A stretch of DNA of 64,000 nucleotides from NCBI GenBank assembly GCA_027493945.1, contig JAOSJU010000001.1, positions 1,612,001-1,676,000 on the forward strand, written 5' to 3'. Under the pieces are notes generated by a model that was not told the DNA's origin, made no database searches, and was given only the letters and a program-made list of their open reading frames with translations. The stretch's first letter is position 1. Each line of letters begins with the position of its first letter. A program made the position numbers and the translations under genes. The stretch is from Burkholderiaceae bacterium. GTDB lineage: Bacteria; Pseudomonadota; Gammaproteobacteria; Burkholderiales; Burkholderiaceae_E. Positions 34,373 to 45,178 of this stretch are shown one piece after another.

Positions 34373-35708
34373 TCAGAGGATGTAGCGCGCCAGGTCCTCG
34401 CTCTTCGCGAGGCTCCCCAGGCGACCGTCGACGAACGCGGCGTCGATCGTCACCGTCTCGCCGCCGTGCCGCGCAGCGCCGAACGAGACCTCCTCGAGCA
34501 GCTTCTCCATCGCGGTGGACAGGCGCCGCGCCCCGATGTTCTCGGTCTTCTCGTTGACCGACGACGCGATTTCGGCGAGGCGGCGCACCCCGTCAGGGGT
34601 AAACACCAGCCGCACGCCCTCGGTGGCGAGCAGCGCCTCGTATTGCCGCGTGAGGCTGGCGTCGGTTTCGACGAGGATGCGCACGAAGTCGTCGGCCGAC
34701 AGCGAGCCGAGTTCGACGCGGATCGGCAGGCGGCCCTGCAGCTCGGGAATGAGGTCGGACGGTCGCGACAGGTGGAACGCGCCCGATGCGATGAACAGGA
34801 TGTGGTCGGTGCGCACCACGCCGTAGCGGGTGTTGACCGCCGTGCCTTCGATCAGCGGCAACAGGTCGCGCTGCACGCCCTGGCGCGAGACGTCGGCGCC
34901 GTGCGTGTCGCCGCGCGAAGCCACCTTGTCGATCTCGTCGATGAAGACGATGCCGTTCTGCTCGACCGCGCCGAGCGCCTTCGCCTTGATCTCGTCGTCG
35001 TTCACCAGCTTGGCGGCTTCCTCGTCGGCGAGCAGCTTCATCGCGTCGCGGATGCGCAGCTTGCGCGGCTTGCGCCGCCCCGGCATGTTCGCGAACAGCG
35101 ACTGCAGCTGCTGCGTCATCTCTTCCATGCCGGCCGGGCCCATCAGCTCCATCGCCGGCATCGACATCGACAACTCGATCTCGATCTCCTTGTCGTCGAG
35201 CTCGCCCTCGCGCAGCTTCTTGCGGAACTTCTGGCGCGTGGCCGAGTCGGCCGGCTCGCCGCCCTCGGCCGCGGCGGAAGCCGACGTTGCGCGGGGGCGG
35301 CAGCAGCGCGTCGAGCACGCGGTCTTCGGCGGCGTCGAGCGCGCGCTGCTGCACGCGCTTCGTCTCCTGCTCGCGCACCTGCTTGACCGCCATCTCGGCC
35401 AGGTCGCGGATGATCGTGTCGACGTCGCGGCCGACGTAGCCCACCTCGGTGAACTTGGTCGCCTCCACCTTGATGAACGGGGCGTTCGCGAGCCGGGCCA
35501 GGCGCCGGGCGATCTCGGTCTTGCCCACGCCGGTGGGGCCGATCATCAGGATGTTCTTCGGCGTGATCTCATGGCGCAGCGGCTCGTCGACCTGCTGCCG
35601 GCGCCAGCGATTGCGCAACGCGATCGCCACGGCACGCTTGGCCGCTTCCTGCCCGACGATGTGCTTGTCGAGCTCGGAGACGATCTCTTCGGGGGTCATC
35701 GGGGTCAT
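34373..35708 (-). CDS. hslU: ATP-dependent protease ATPase subunit HslU, one frameshift
   Basis: AAA+ unfoldase that feeds HslV. Walker A is [17 protein letters not shown], Walker B is [12 protein letters not shown], sensor motif region [17 protein letters not shown], and the C-terminal RYIL tail docks into HslV. One extra C at about 35275 (coding GGCTTCCGCCGCG for GGCTTCGCCGCG) breaks the frame in the I domain after PPPRNVGF; corrected length is 444 residues. The start is ATG at 35708 ([20 protein letters not shown]). Confidence 0.94.
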
Positions 35709-35734
35709 GGCTGCTTCGCGCGGGCGCCGGGCCG

Positions 35735-36272
35735 TCAGCCCAGCGTCTCGATCGTCTGGTGCTGGTTGGTGTAGATGCAGATCTCGCCGGCGATCGACAG
35801 CGACTTGCGCACGATGGTTTGCGCGTCCAGCGCGGTCTCGTCGAGCAGCGCGCGGGCGGCCGCCTGCGCGTAAGGCCCGCCGCTGCCGATCGCGATCAGG
35901 CCGTGCTCGGGCTCGAGCACGTCACCGTTGCCGGTGATGACCAGCGAGGCTTCGCGATCGGCCACCGCCAGCATCGCCTCCGGGCGGCGCAGCATCCGGT
36001 CGGTGCGCCAGTCTTTCGCGAGCTCGACGGCGGCGCGCACCAAGGTGCCCCGAGTGCTTGTCGAGCTTGGCCTCGAAGCGCTCGAACAAGGTGAAGGCGT
36101 CGGCAGTGCCGCCGGCAAAGCCGGCAAGCACCTGGTCGTTGTAGAGGCGCCGTACCTTGCGCGCGCCCGCCTTGATGACGACGTTGCCCAGCGTGACCTG
36201 GCCGTCGCCGCCCAAAGCAACCGCGCCGCCGCGTCGCACCGAGACAATGGTGGTGCCGTGGAACTGTTCCAT
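35735..36272 (-). CDS. hslV: ATP-dependent protease peptidase subunit HslV, one frameshift
   Basis: Proteasome-like threonine protease. The start is ATG at 36272; the short propeptide MEQFHG is removed to expose the catalytic Thr of [38 protein letters not shown] and [14 protein letters not shown] are family motifs. One extra base at about 36042 (coding CACCTTGGTG where CACCTGGTG gives [13 protein letters not shown]) splits it; corrected length is 178 residues. It precedes hslU by 26 nt. Confidence 0.93.
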
Positions 36273-36346
36273 GGTCTGGACTATGGGGGCGGTCGGCGCC
36301 GGAACAAGCCCCGAGGGCGGCATGAGTCGCCGGGGCCGGAAACGAC

Positions 36347-37720
36347 CTAAATTCTACGCCGGCGGATTTCGGCGAGTTCCTGGATGCCCATGACGAGCAT
36401 CAGCGCATAGACCAGGTAGTTGGGCTCGACGAACTGCACCGGCTTGCCGGCCGCGCGCAAGGCGACCACCTCGTTGAGGAGGTCGCCGGCCGCGACGAAT
36501 TCCATCCGTCGCAATCCCCGGCAATCGACCGTCACCATGCCGTGCCTGGCCGCGTGGGCCCGCAGGGCCGGCAATTCCTCCTGCATGCGCCCGAGCACGT
36601 CGCCGCGCAGCGGGAAGACCTCGGCCTCGCGGGGCGACGGCTCCGGCGGCGCCCCGGTGGCCTGCGGCGTCGCTTCGCCGGTGCGGATCGCGCCACCAAT
36701 GGGCTCCCACGACGGCGGCGAGACCTCGTAGGTGACGCAGTATTCGATGCTCAGGTCCTCGAAGGCCTGCTGGCGGCCGAGCACGCGCAACGCCTGCAGC
36801 GCGAGCATCCATCCCGCCTCGGAGGGGTCGCGCCGCCCCGGCTCGATCGCGCTGTGCGCGGCCGCGAACAGCGCCTCGGCGCCGCGCACGACCAGGGCGC
36901 CCGGGGCCTTCCCGAAGTGCGCGAGCAGTCGCAGCAGCGCCTCGGCTGCCGCGATGTCGAGCGCCTCGACCATGCCGAAATCGACGATCGTCTCGCGACG
37001 CCGCGCCGACGCGGCGATGATCGAATCGACCTGCGCGCCGACCGAGTCGTCGAGGCGCGCCGCGAACTCGACCGCGGCGCTGCCGTTGACCGCGGCGCCG
37101 CCACGCGCGGCGCTCGCCGGCGCCCCCAGCTGCTCGCTCCAGCCGGGCGGCGACGACTCGAAGCGCGCCGCGTATTCGAGCGCCAGCGACTCGAACGACG
37201 CGCGGTCGCCCAGCGCCTGGTGCAGGTCGAGCAGCATCAGCCACGCGAGCGACTGCCGGGCGCCGAGCTCCGGATCGGCCAGGGCCCGGCGCAATGCGAG
37301 CGACGCCGGCTGCGGCTGGCCATTCGAATAGAGGATGGCCGCCTCTTCGAGCACGCTCGGCAGCGCGGAGCCGTTCACGTCGATCGCCATCGCGTCGGCC
37401 TGGTCGCCGAGCATCGCGGTGGCGGGGTCCGCCACCGAGGCCGGCTGCGCCGGCTGCGCGACCGTGGGTCCCTCGGCGCGCGCGGCGGTTGCCGGCCCCA
37501 CCGGCGCGCGCTCGGCGCTGGCGCGCGCGACCACCGCCGCGGCGGTCATTTCGGACTCGATCTGGTTGATCTTCTCTTCGGTGCGGCGCGCCGCTTCGCG
37601 CTGGGCAGCCAGCGTGTCGGGGCCGGGACCGGGCCGGGAATCGGCGGTTCGCGCAAGCAGCGCCTCGCGCGCCCGGCGCGACTCGTGCCTTTCCTTGCGG
37701 TTGAACAGCGAAAAGACCAC
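36347..37720 (-). CDS. STAS-domain protein of unknown function
   Basis: A 457-residue cytoplasmic protein without signal or helices in the membrane. It opens [22 protein letters not shown], then a disordered Ala/Pro-rich part to about residue 105. A helical region with repeated patterns follows ([24 protein letters not shown] and [20 protein letters not shown] versus [20 protein letters not shown], an internal duplication). The C-terminus has a STAS-like segment: [21 protein letters not shown] and [16 protein letters not shown]. It lies between dksA and hslV in Burkholderiales. A scaffold or anti-anti-sigma-like role is a guess. Confidence 0.82.
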   Translation of the reverse strand: MVFSLFNRKERHESRRAREALLARTADSRPGPGPDTLAAQREAARRTEEKINQIESEMTAAAVVARASAERAPVGPATAARAEGPTVAQPAQPASVADPATAMLGDQADAMAIDVNGSALPSVLEEAAILYSNGQPQPASLALRRALADPELGARQSLAWLMLLDLHQALGDRASFESLALEYAARFESSPPGWSEQLGAPASAARGGAAVNGSAAVEFAARLDDSVGAQVDSIIAASARRRETIVDFGMVEALDIAAAEALLRLLAHFGKAPGALVVRGAEALFAAAHSAIEPGRRDPSEAGWMLALQALRVLGRQQAFEDLSIEYCVTYEVSPPSWEPIGGAIRTGEATPQATGAPPEPSPREAEVFPLRGDVLGRMQEELPALRAHAARHGMVTVDCRGLRRMEFVAAGDLLNEVVALRAAGKPVQFVEPNYLVYALMLVMGIQELAEIRRRRI

Positions 37721-37869
37721 CTGGACCTTTCGATACGACGCTGAGAGCGGGCCGCCGCACGAGCTGCGACGACCATTCGGGGGTGCCGGGCCAGTCTAGC
37801 ACGCACCCCCTTGCGTCGATCGGGCGGCAGCCGACCGCGAGTCGGCCCTCAGCCGCCTGTCATCGGCGG

Positions 37870-38298
37870 TCAGTCTCCGTAGAGCTTCTGCCGCAGTTCG
37901 CGGCGCTGCTGCGCCTCGAGCGAAAGCGTGGCGGTGGGCCGCGCCAGCAGGCGCGGAACGCCGATCGGCTCGCCGGTTTCCTCACAGTAGCCGTATTCGC
38001 CGCTTTCGATGCGGGCCAGCGACTGCTGGATCTTCTTCAGCAGCTTGCGCTCGCGGTCGCGGGTGCGCAGTTCCAGCGCGTGCTCTTCCTCGATCGTCGC
38101 GCGATCGGCGGGATCGGGCACGATGACGGTTTCGCGCAGGTGCTCGGTGGTCTCGTCGGCATTGGCCAGCAGATCCTTTTCCATCTGCTGCAGGCGCACG
38201 CGGAAGAACGCGAGCTGCGCGTCGTTCATGTAGTCCGAGTCGGGCATCTGAAGCAGTTCCGTCTCGGTCAGGGGTTTCTTGTCCTTCGTTGCTGCCAT
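37870..38298 (-). CDS. dksA: RNA polymerase-binding transcription factor DksA, cysteine-poor form
   Basis: A 142-residue coiled-coil protein that enters the RNA polymerase secondary channel and works with ppGpp. The coiled coil spans about residues 30-105 with a tip at DPADRATIEEEHALELRTRDRER (two Asp in the tip loop). In the zinc-finger region only one Cys remains (YGYCEETGEPIGVPRLLARPTATLS); the other three usual positions are Thr, Ser and Ala-like residues. So it probably folds without zinc, as in other Cys-poor DksA proteins that stay active under oxidative stress. Confidence 0.93.
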   Translation of the reverse strand: MAATKDKKPLTETELLQMPDSDYMNDAQLAFFRVRLQQMEKDLLANADETTEHLRETVIVPDPADRATIEEEHALELRTRDRERKLLKKIQQSLARIESGEYGYCEETGEPIGVPRLLARPTATLSLEAQQRRELRQKLYGD

Positions 38299-38382
38299 GG
38301 CCTCAGTACCTGTGCGCTCGCCGGGCGCTGCCTGCGGGAAATACCCGGGTGGAAAGGACCGCGTCGCGCCGCCAGCGGCGGA

Positions 38383-39360
38383 TCATGCCAGACACTGCTC
38401 CAGGCCCTTGATGAAGGTGTCCTTCGGAAGATTCCTCCCGATGAAGACCATCCTGCTGGACCGCCTTTCGGCGGGCTTCCAGTGTCGGCCGGCGTCGGCG
38501 CCCATCATCATGTGGACGCCCTGGAACACCGTCTGCCGGTCGGACCCCTTCATGTAAAGCACGCCTTTATACCTCAACATGTCGGGCCCGTAAACCTGGA
38601 TGAGTCCGGAAAGGAAATCCTCGAGTTTCAGCGGATCGAACGGCTTGTCGGAACGGAACACGAACGACTGCACCGCGTCGTCGTGCTCGTGCTCGTCGCT
38701 TTCGAGGAAAGCCGGGTCGATCTCGAGCACCGCGTTCAGGTTGAAGCCGCGGATGTCCAGGATCTCGGCGATCGGCGCATCGCCGAAGCGCACCGGCCGC
38801 ACCGGCGCGCGCGGGTTCATCCGGCGCAGCCGCGCCTGCAGGCGCTCGCGCGTCGGCTCGTCGACCGGGTCGACCTTCGACATCAGGATGCGGTCGGCGA
38901 AGCCGACCTGTTCCTGCGCTTCCTTGTGCTCGTCGAGCTGGCGCTCGCCGTGGCGCGCGTCCACGACGGTGATCACCGCGTCGAGCAGGTAGTAGTCGGC
39001 GATGTCGTCGTCGATGAAGAAGGTCTGCGCCACCGGGCCCGGATCGGCCATGCCGGTGGTCTCGATCATCACCCGCTCGAAGCCGATCTCGCCGCGGTCG
39101 CGGCGCTCGCGCAGGTCGCCCAGGATGCGCACCAGGTCGCCGCGCACGGTGCAGCAGATGCAGCCGTTGTTCATCTCGACGATCTGCTCGTCGCGCTCCT
39201 GCAGCAGCAGGTCGTTGTCGACGCCTTCCTCGCCGAACTCGTTCTCGATCACCGCGATGCGGTGGCCGTGCTGTTCCGCGAGGATGCGGTTGAGCAGCGT
39301 GGTCTTGCCGCTGCCCAGGAAGCCGGTGAGGATGGTCACCGGAACGTGCTTGTCGCCCAT
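38383..39360 (-). CDS. COG0523-family GTPase/metallochaperone
   Basis: A 325-residue G3E GTPase (CobW/YeiR/ZigA group). Walker A is ILTGFLGSGKTTLLN, and the metal-binding CxCC motif is GCICCTVRGDLVRIL. ETTGMADPGPVAQTF and SKVDPVDE complete the G domain. A C-terminal domain with FQGVHMMMGADAGRHW follows. His/Asp/Glu in ESDEHEHDD may bind metal. The family delivers zinc or cobalt to client enzymes. Adjacent dksA is a known partner theme for zinc-responsive COG0523 genes, but this DksA lacks the zinc Cys set. Confidence 0.9.
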   Translation of the reverse strand: MGDKHVPVTILTGFLGSGKTTLLNRILAEQHGHRIAVIENEFGEEGVDNDLLLQERDEQIVEMNNGCICCTVRGDLVRILGDLRERRDRGEIGFERVMIETTGMADPGPVAQTFFIDDDIADYYLLDAVITVVDARHGERQLDEHKEAQEQVGFADRILMSKVDPVDEPTRERLQARLRRMNPRAPVRPVRFGDAPIAEILDIRGFNLNAVLEIDPAFLESDEHEHDDAVQSFVFRSDKPFDPLKLEDFLSGLIQVYGPDMLRYKGVLYMKGSDRQTVFQGVHMMMGADAGRHWKPAERRSSRMVFIGRNLPKDTFIKGLEQCLA

Positions 39361-39433
39361 GTCGATCCCTCTCTGGACCGCGCATTCTACGGGCGCTGCG
39401 CCCGTCGTGCCCGGAACGGGGGTATGCCCGCCG

Positions 39434-40450
39434 TCAGGATCCGCCGCGCCGCCGGGCACGCGGGTGCGCGGCGTCGTAGACCGCCGCCAGCCGCTGGAAG
39501 TCGAGCGAGGTGTACACCTGGGTCGTCGCGATGCTCGCGTGCCCGAGCAGTTCCTGCACCGCGCGCAGGTCGCCGCTCGACTGCAGCAGGTGGCTGGCGA
39601 ACGAATGCCGCAGCACGTGCGGATGCACGTCGGCCGGTACGCCCCGGGCGATCGCGAGCCGCTTCAGCCGCACCTGCACCGTGCGGTTCGCGAGCCGGCG
39701 CCCCCGGCCGCTCAGGAACAGCGCCCGCTCGTCGCAGCCCGGGTGCAGCGCGCACCAGGTGGTGCGCTCGCCGAGCCAGCGCCGCAGCGCGTCGCGCGCC
39801 GCGCCGCCGATCGGCACGGTGCGGCTGCGCCCGCCCTTGCCGCGCACCGTCAGCTCGGCCTCGTCGAGATCGATCCAGCCGGTGGAGGCGGCCGGCGGGC
39901 CGTCGAAGTGGCGCAGGTCGAGCGAAGTGAGTTCGGACAGCCGCAGGCCCGACGAGTAGAAGAGCTCGAGCATCGCCTGGTCGCGCGCGGCCTCGAAGCC
40001 GTCGCCCGGCGCGGCGCCGGCGAAGCGCACTGCGACGTCGGGCGGCAGCGCCTTGGGCAGGCGGCGCGCCGCGCGCGGCGCGCGCACGCCGCGAGCCGGG
40101 TTCGCGACCGCCTCGCCCTGGCTGGCGAGCCAGTCGAAGAAGCCGCGCCAGGCCGACAGCCGGCGGGCGATCGAGCGTGCCGACAGCCCGTCGCGGGCAT
40201 TCGCAGCCACCCAGCGGCGCACGCGGTGCTCGTCGACCGCCGACCAGTCGGGTTCGGCCGGCGCCTGCGGCGCGCCCGGCCCCCCGGTGCGAGATTCCGC
40301 GGCAACCGGTGGCACCGCGGCCGTCGCCTCGCTCAGCGCCCGGTCGGCCAGCGCGCGCAGGTCGAGTCGGTAGCTGGCCAGCGTTCGCGGCGAGCAGCCG
40401 CGCTCGCTGCGCAGCCGCTCGAGGTAGCGCGCGATCGCGTCGCCGGCCAA
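39434..40450 (-). CDS. xerC: Tyrosine recombinase XerC
   Basis: Site-specific recombinase that resolves chromosome dimers at dif with XerD. The catalytic residues are visible: Arg in YSSGLRLSELTSL, Lys in RGKGGRSRTVP, HxxR in HPHVLRHSFASHLLQ, and His/Tyr in LGHASIATTQVYTSLDF. The 338 residues exceed the usual 300 because of a Pro/Ala/Gly-rich insert at about residues 42-70 in the N-terminal core-binding domain. The start is probably TTG at 40450; the ATG at the DUF484 stop is in another frame. Confidence 0.93.
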   Translation of the reverse strand: MAGDAIARYLERLRSERGCSPRTLASYRLDLRALADRALSEATAAVPPVAAESRTGGPGAPQAPAEPDWSAVDEHRVRRWVAANARDGLSARSIARRLSAWRGFFDWLASQGEAVANPARGVRAPRAARRLPKALPPDVAVRFAGAAPGDGFEAARDQAMLELFYSSGLRLSELTSLDLRHFDGPPAASTGWIDLDEAELTVRGKGGRSRTVPIGGAARDALRRWLGERTTWCALHPGCDERALFLSGRGRRLANRTVQVRLKRLAIARGVPADVHPHVLRHSFASHLLQSSGDLRAVQELLGHASIATTQVYTSLDFQRLAAVYDAAHPRARRRGGS

Positions 40451-40457
40451 CGCAAGC

Positions 40458-41132
40458 TCATTCGGCCAGTCGCGACAGCGCCGCGCTGGCGGTTTCGGCG
40501 ATCCGCTCGAGGAAAGCGGTGCCCATGCCGGAACGGAAGCGATCGGGGTCGGCCGAGCCGAGCACGATCAGGCCGAAGGCGTTCGGGTCGACGCCCTTGC
40601 GCAGCGGCAGCAGCGCGATCGAGCGCGTCTCGGTACCCCCTTCGGGGAGCCAGGAGGCTGCCTGGAAATCGGAGTTCGGACCGCAGAACGGCTGCATCAT
40701 GCTGTTGGCCAGCGTGATGACGTCCACCGGCACCGGCTGCGCGCAATCGAGTTCATGGTACGCGTCGCGCAGCGCCCACAGCCGCATCCCGACCTGCGGC
40801 ACGGAGAACGCGGTGCGCAGGCCGTCGACCACGATCGCAGGCAGTTGCGCCGGGTCGGCGGCCAGCAGCAGCTGGCGGGTCCAGCGTTGCAGCTTCTCGC
40901 CGATCGCGTCGTTTTCCTGGCCGATGCGCAGCAGCTCGGCCAGCTTCATCTCGTGCGCGCGCAGCTTTTCGCGCAATACCTCGAGCTGGCGCTCGTGCAG
41001 CGAGATCGCCCGCCCGCCGTGCGGATGCGGCACGGTGATCGCCGCGAGCAGCTCGGCGTGCGTCTCGAAGAAGCCGGGGTTGTTGCGCAGGTAACGCGCC
41101 ACCTCGTCGGCGCCGATGGTGCTGTCGGTCAT
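40458..41132 (-). CDS. DUF484 family protein (GAF-like)
   Basis: A 224-residue protein starting [22 protein letters not shown], the family opening. A coiled segment ([24 protein letters not shown]) leads to a GAF-like domain ending [26 protein letters not shown]484 genes lie between dapF and xerC in many gamma- and betaproteobacteria; the function is not settled. The start overlaps the dapF stop (ATGA). Confidence 0.92.
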   Translation of the reverse strand: MTDSTIGADEVARYLRNNPGFFETHAELLAAITVPHPHGGRAISLHERQLEVLREKLRAHEMKLAELLRIGQENDAIGEKLQRWTRQLLLAADPAQLPAIVVDGLRTAFSVPQVGMRLWALRDAYHELDCAQPVPVDVITLANSMMQPFCGPNSDFQAASWLPEGGTETRSIALLPLRKGVDPNAFGLIVLGSADPDRFRSGMGTAFLERIAETASAALSRLAE

Positions 41133-42025
41133 GCGTGATCCGTGAAGGAAGGAGCCTGTATCACCGGCGACGCATCGGCCGGCAGTTCGATCTCGCCGTC
41201 GAAGACGGTTTCGGCCGGCCCGGTCATTCGTACGCCGTCGCCGTCCCAGGCGACGGTGAGAATGCCGCCGCGCGTCTGCACCTGCACCGGCGAGCGCAGC
41301 AGCCCGCGCCGGATGCCGGCCACCGCCGCCGCACAGGCGCCGGTGCCGCAGGCGAGCGTCTCGCCGGCGCCGCGTTCCCAGACGCGCAGCCGGATCCGCG
41401 ACGGCGCAAACACCTGCAGGTAGCCGGCGTTCACGCGGCGCGGAAAGCGCGCCGCGCCCTCGATGAGCGGGCCCTCGCTGCGTACCGGCGCGCGCTCGAC
41501 GTCGTCGACCACCTGCACTGCGTGCGGGTTGCCCATCGACACCAGCGAAATCCAGCGCAGTTCGCCGCCGATCGCGAGCGGCCACAGCAGGTCGTCGCCG
41601 ACGTGCCGCGGCTCGAGTCCGCCCGCGTCGAACGGAATCGCCCCGGGGTCGAACGCCGGCGCGCCCATGTCGACCGTAACGCGCCCGTCGTCCTCGAGCC
41701 GCGGCTCGATCACGCCGCCCATCGTCTCGACGCGGATCGCGCGCTTGTCGGTGAGACCCTGCTCGCGCACGAAGCGCACGAAGCAGCGGGCGCCGTTGCC
41801 GCACTGCTCGACCTCGCCGCCGTCCGCATTGAAGATGCGGTAGCGAAAGTCGATGCCGGCGCCGCGCGCGGGCTCGACCAGCAGCAACTGGTCGGCGCCG
41901 ATGCCGAAGTGCCGGTCGGCCAGGAAACGCCATTGCGCCGGCGACAGACGCACCGACTGGCGCACGCCGTCGATCACGACGAAGTCGTTGCCGGCGCCAT
42001 GCATCTTCGTAAAGCGCAATTTCAT
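41129..42025 (-). CDS. dapF: Diaminopimelate epimerase
   Basis: Converts LL- to meso-diaminopimelate for lysine and peptidoglycan. The 298 residues have [19 protein letters not shown], the first catalytic Cys in [14 protein letters not shown] and the second in [25 protein letters not shown] and [15 protein letters not shown] are family marks. The start at 42025 is the canonical MKLRFTKM. Confidence 0.97.
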   Translation of the reverse strand: MKLRFTKMHGAGNDFVVIDGVRQSVRLSPAQWRFLADRHFGIGADQLLLVEPARGAGIDFRYRIFNADGGEVEQCGNGARCFVRFVREQGLTDKRAIRVETMGGVIEPRLEDDGRVTVDMGAPAFDPGAIPFDAGGLEPRHVGDDLLWPLAIGGELRWISLVSMGNPHAVQVVDDVERAPVRSEGPLIEGAARFPRRVNAGYLQVFAPSRIRLRVWERGAGETLACGTGACAAAVAGIRRGLLRSPVQVQTRGGILTVAWDGDGVRMTGPAETVFDGEIELPADASPVIQAPSFTDHA

Positions 42026-42033
42026 CGGGGCGA

Positions 42034-42912
42034 TTATCGCCGATACGGCTTCGCCTCGCCGGGCGGACGCGTCTTGAAGCGCTTGTGACTCCACAGGTAT
42101 TGCGCCGGCATCTCGAGCACGCGCTCCTCGATGAACGCGTTCATGCGCCGCGTCGCCGCCTCCAGGTCGTCGCCGGGAAAGTCTTCCCAGGCGGGATGGA
42201 AGCGCGCGACGTAGCCGTCGTCGGTCATCGTGGTCACCAACGGCACGACCGCCGCTCCGGTCATGCGCGCGAGCCGCGCCACCGAGGTGACCGTCGCGGC
42301 CGGTACGCCGAAAAAGGGCACGAACACCGCGTCGCGCGCGCCCAGGTCCATGTCGGGCAGGAAATAGAACGGCAGGCCTTCGCGCAACGCCTTCACCGCG
42401 GGGCGCAGGCCCTCGGTGCGCAGCAACATGAGCCCGCCGTTGAAGCGCACGCGCCCGCGCGTCATCGCCTCGTTGAGCGCGCGGCTCTTCTGCGCGGCGT
42501 ACATCGACGCGCAGCGCGCCTCCAGCGAAAGGCGGATGCCGCCGGCGTCGAGGCCGACGAAGTGCGGCGCCAGCAGGATCAGCGGCCGCCCGCGGTGCCG
42601 CTCGAAATGCTCGACGCCCTCGAGCCGGCAAAGCTGACGGATCCGCTGCGGCGAGCCGTGCCAGAAGATGAAGCGCTCGAAGAAGCTGCGCATGAAGCAG
42701 CGGAAATGCCCGCGGGCCACCGCGCGGCGCTGCGCTTCGCTCCACTGCGGAAAGCACAGCCGCAGGTTGGTGCGCGTCACCCGTCGCCGCGGCACCGCGA
42801 GCAGCCAGGCGAGCGCGCCGGCCAGCTCGCCGGTCCGGCGCACCACTGGATAGGGCAGCCGCGCGATGCCGCGCATCAGCAGCAGCGCAAACCTGACGAA
42901 CGGCTCCGACAC
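42034..42912 (-). CDS. Lipid A biosynthesis acyltransferase, LpxL/HtrB family, copy 2
   Basis: A 292-residue inner-membrane acyltransferase that adds secondary acyl chains to lipid A. The HX4D/E-type motif is [33 protein letters not shown] and [17 protein letters not shown] are typical of the family, as is the end [16 protein letters not shown]. The start is a GTG at 42912 with GAGG 7 nt upstream, 9 nt after the stop of copy 1. The tandem pair probably acts on different positions of lipid A (LpxL-like and LpxM-like). Confidence 0.9.
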   Translation of the reverse strand: MSEPFVRFALLLMRGIARLPYPVVRRTGELAGALAWLLAVPRRRVTRTNLRLCFPQWSEAQRRAVARGHFRCFMRSFFERFIFWHGSPQRIRQLCRLEGVEHFERHRGRPLILLAPHFVGLDAGGIRLSLEARCASMYAAQKSRALNEAMTRGRVRFNGGLMLLRTEGLRPAVKALREGLPFYFLPDMDLGARDAVFVPFFGVPAATVTSVARLARMTGAAVVPLVTTMTDDGYVARFHPAWEDFPGDDLEAATRRMNAFIEERVLEMPAQYLWSHKRFKTRPPGEAKPYRR

Positions 42913-42920
42913 CCGGGCCC

Positions 42921-43793
42921 TCAATCGGGCGCGCCCGCCGCCGCGGGCCGCTTGTAGCGGTTGTAGCCCCACAGGTACTGGGACGGAAAACGCCGGATCA
43001 GTGCCTCCATCCGCGCGTTCAGCGCCTCGGGGGTGGGAGGTTCGTCCATTCTTTCGAGATGCAGGCGCCAGCCGCGCGCGCCGCGCAGTCGCTCGCCGAC
43101 CACCAGCACCACCTGTGCACCGGGCTGCTCGGCCAGCCGCTGCGGCAGCGTCATCGTCCAGGCGGGCCGGCCGAAGAACGGCGCCCAGCGGCCCTCGCCC
43201 GCTCCGGGCACCTGGTCGGGCAGCAGGCCCACCGCTTCGCCGGCGCGCAGCGCGCGCAGCATCGCCCGCACGCCGGCGAGCGTCGCCGGCACCGCGCGCA
43301 TCGAGCCGGTCGCGCGCGAAAACTCGACCAGCGGGCGCAGCCAGGCTTTCCTGGGCGGCTTGTAGAGCACGGTGATCGGCGCGCGGCTGGCATAGAAGCG
43401 CGCAGTGACCTCGAAAGCGCCCAGGTGCGGCGTGAGGAACACGATCCCGCCGCGGGCTTCGGCGGCTTCCAGCATCTGCAGGTCGTCGCAGACGACGTGG
43501 CGGGCCAGCTCGGCCGGCGCGCGGCGCCAGACGAAGGGCAGTTCGCCGACCATACGTCCGGCCTCGGCAGCAGCGTGCCAGGCGTCGGCCGTCGAGCCAT
43601 AGCCGGCGGTGCGCAGGTTCGCGAGCAACTTGCGCCGATAGCCGGCCGACAGCACGCACGCCGCGACACCGAACGCCGCGCCGAGCGCTCGCAGCAACCC
43701 GAGCGGCAGGGCACCCAGCACCCGCAGGGCCGTGGCCAGCGCACGGCTGCGCAAGCTGTCGGGGCGGTCGGGACGTGCGGATTCGACGGACAT
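42921..43793 (-). CDS. Lipid A biosynthesis acyltransferase, LpxL/HtrB family, copy 1
   Basis: A 290-residue paralogue of the next gene. It starts [14 protein letters not shown], with a hydrophobic N-terminal helix ([19 protein letters not shown]). The catalytic motif is [35 protein letters not shown] is the second conserved block, and the end [10 protein letters not shown] is the family finish. It is the first gene of the leftward run to hslU and is divergent from metK with a 207-nt gap. Confidence 0.9.
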   Translation of the reverse strand: MSVESARPDRPDSLRSRALATALRVLGALPLGLLRALGAAFGVAACVLSAGYRRKLLANLRTAGYGSTADAWHAAAEAGRMVGELPFVWRRAPAELARHVVCDDLQMLEAAEARGGIVFLTPHLGAFEVTARFYASRAPITVLYKPPRKAWLRPLVEFSRATGSMRAVPATLAGVRAMLRALRAGEAVGLLPDQVPGAGEGRWAPFFGRPAWTMTLPQRLAEQPGAQVVLVVGERLRGARGWRLHLERMDEPPTPEALNARMEALIRRFPSQYLWGYNRYKRPAAAGAPD

Positions 43794-43918
43794 CGGTTCT
43801 CGGCCAGGCGCCGCCCCGCTCCGGACGGGGCGGCGCGGATGCGTGGGGGCGCGGCGCGAGTCTATGCGATCCGGGCAAGTTAGACATCAGGGCCGCCCGC
43901 ACAGCGTGAACCGGACTA

Positions 43919-43924
43919 TATAAT
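43919..43924 (+). promoter_or_regulatory. Candidate -10 box of metK
   Basis: A perfect TATAAT, 77 nt before the metK start, lies mostly inside a short inverted repeat CCGGA-(8 nt)-TCCGG (43911-43928). No good -35 is seen at 16-18 nt spacing. The repeat around the -10 could be an operator or an early hairpin. Confidence 0.45.
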
Positions 43925-44000
43925 CCGGTCGCCCCCTCTTTCGCGGCGGGGCAGTCCCGTTGGCCTGCGTCCCCGCGGTCGCCCTGACAGGAGAAATCAC

Positions 44001-45163
44001 TTGGCAAACGAGTTTCTGTTCACTTCCGAATCGGTCTCCGAGGGCCACCCGGACAAGGTCGCGGACCAGATCTCGGACGCCATCCTCGACGCCATCCTCG
44101 CGCAGGATCCCCGTTCCCGGGTGGCCGCCGAAACGCTGTGCAACACCGGACTGGTCGTGCTCGCCGGCGAGATCACCAGCAAGGCCAACGTCGATTACAT
44201 CCACGTCGCGCGCAACACGCTCAAGCGCATCGGCTACGACAACACCGAATACGGCATCGACTACAAGGGCTGCGCGGTGCTGGTCGCCTACGACAAGCAG
44301 TCGCCCGACATCGCGCAAGGCGTCGACAAGGCGGGCGACGACAACCTCGACCAGGGCGCCGGCGACCAGGGGCTGATGTTCGGCTATGCCTGCGACGAGA
44401 CGCCCGACCTGATGCCGGCCGCGATCTACTACGCGCACCGGCTCGTCGAACGCCAGTCCGAGTTGCGCCGCAACGGCACGCTGCCCTGGCTTCGGCCCGA
44501 CGCCAAGTCGCAGGTCACGCTGCGCTACGCCGACGGGCGGCCGGTGGCCGCCGACACGGTCGTCATCTCGACCCAGCACGCACCCGAGATGACCCAGCAG
44601 CAGATCCGCGAGGCGGTCATCGAGCACCTCATCGAACCGGTGATCCCGCCGGAGCTGCGCAAGGGCGAGGTGCGCTACCTGGTCAACCCCACCGGTCGCT
44701 TCGTGGTCGGCGGGCCGCAGGGCGACTGCGGTCTCACGGGACGCAAGATCATCGTCGACACCTACGGCGGTGCCGCGCCCCACGGCGGCGGCGCGTTCTC
44801 GGGCAAGGATCCTTCCAAGGTCGACCGCTCGGCCGCCTACGCCGCCCGCTACGTGGCCAAGAACATCGTCGCGGCCGGGCTGGCCAGCAAGTGCCTGGTG
44901 CAGATCTCTTATGCGATCGGCATCGCGCGCCCGACCTCGGTGATGGTCACCACGCAGGGCACCGGCCGCATCGGCGACGACAAGCTGGCGGCGCTGGTCT
45001 CGAAACATTTCGACCTGCGGCCCAAGGGCATCGTGCAGATGCTCGACCTGCTGCGCCCGATCTACCAGAAGACGGCGTCCTACGGGCATTTCGGCCGCGA
45101 CGATCCCGACTTCACCGGGAGCGCACCGACAAGGCTGCGGCGTTGCGGGCCGACGCCGGCTGA
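44001..45163 (+). CDS. metK: S-adenosylmethionine synthase, one frameshift
   Basis: Makes SAM from methionine and ATP. It starts at a TTG (44001) with AGGAG 7 nt upstream, giving [21 protein letters not shown]. The ATP and metal motifs [18 protein letters not shown] and [15 protein letters not shown] are intact. One T is missing at about 45114 (ACCGGGAG, expected ACCTGGGAG), so the last 16 residues ([15 protein letters not shown]) are in another frame; corrected length is 387 residues. Being essential, this is best read as a sequence error. Element E3 starts 16 nt after the stop. Confidence 0.95.
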
Positions 45164-45178
45164 ACCTTCGGTCGCGTC

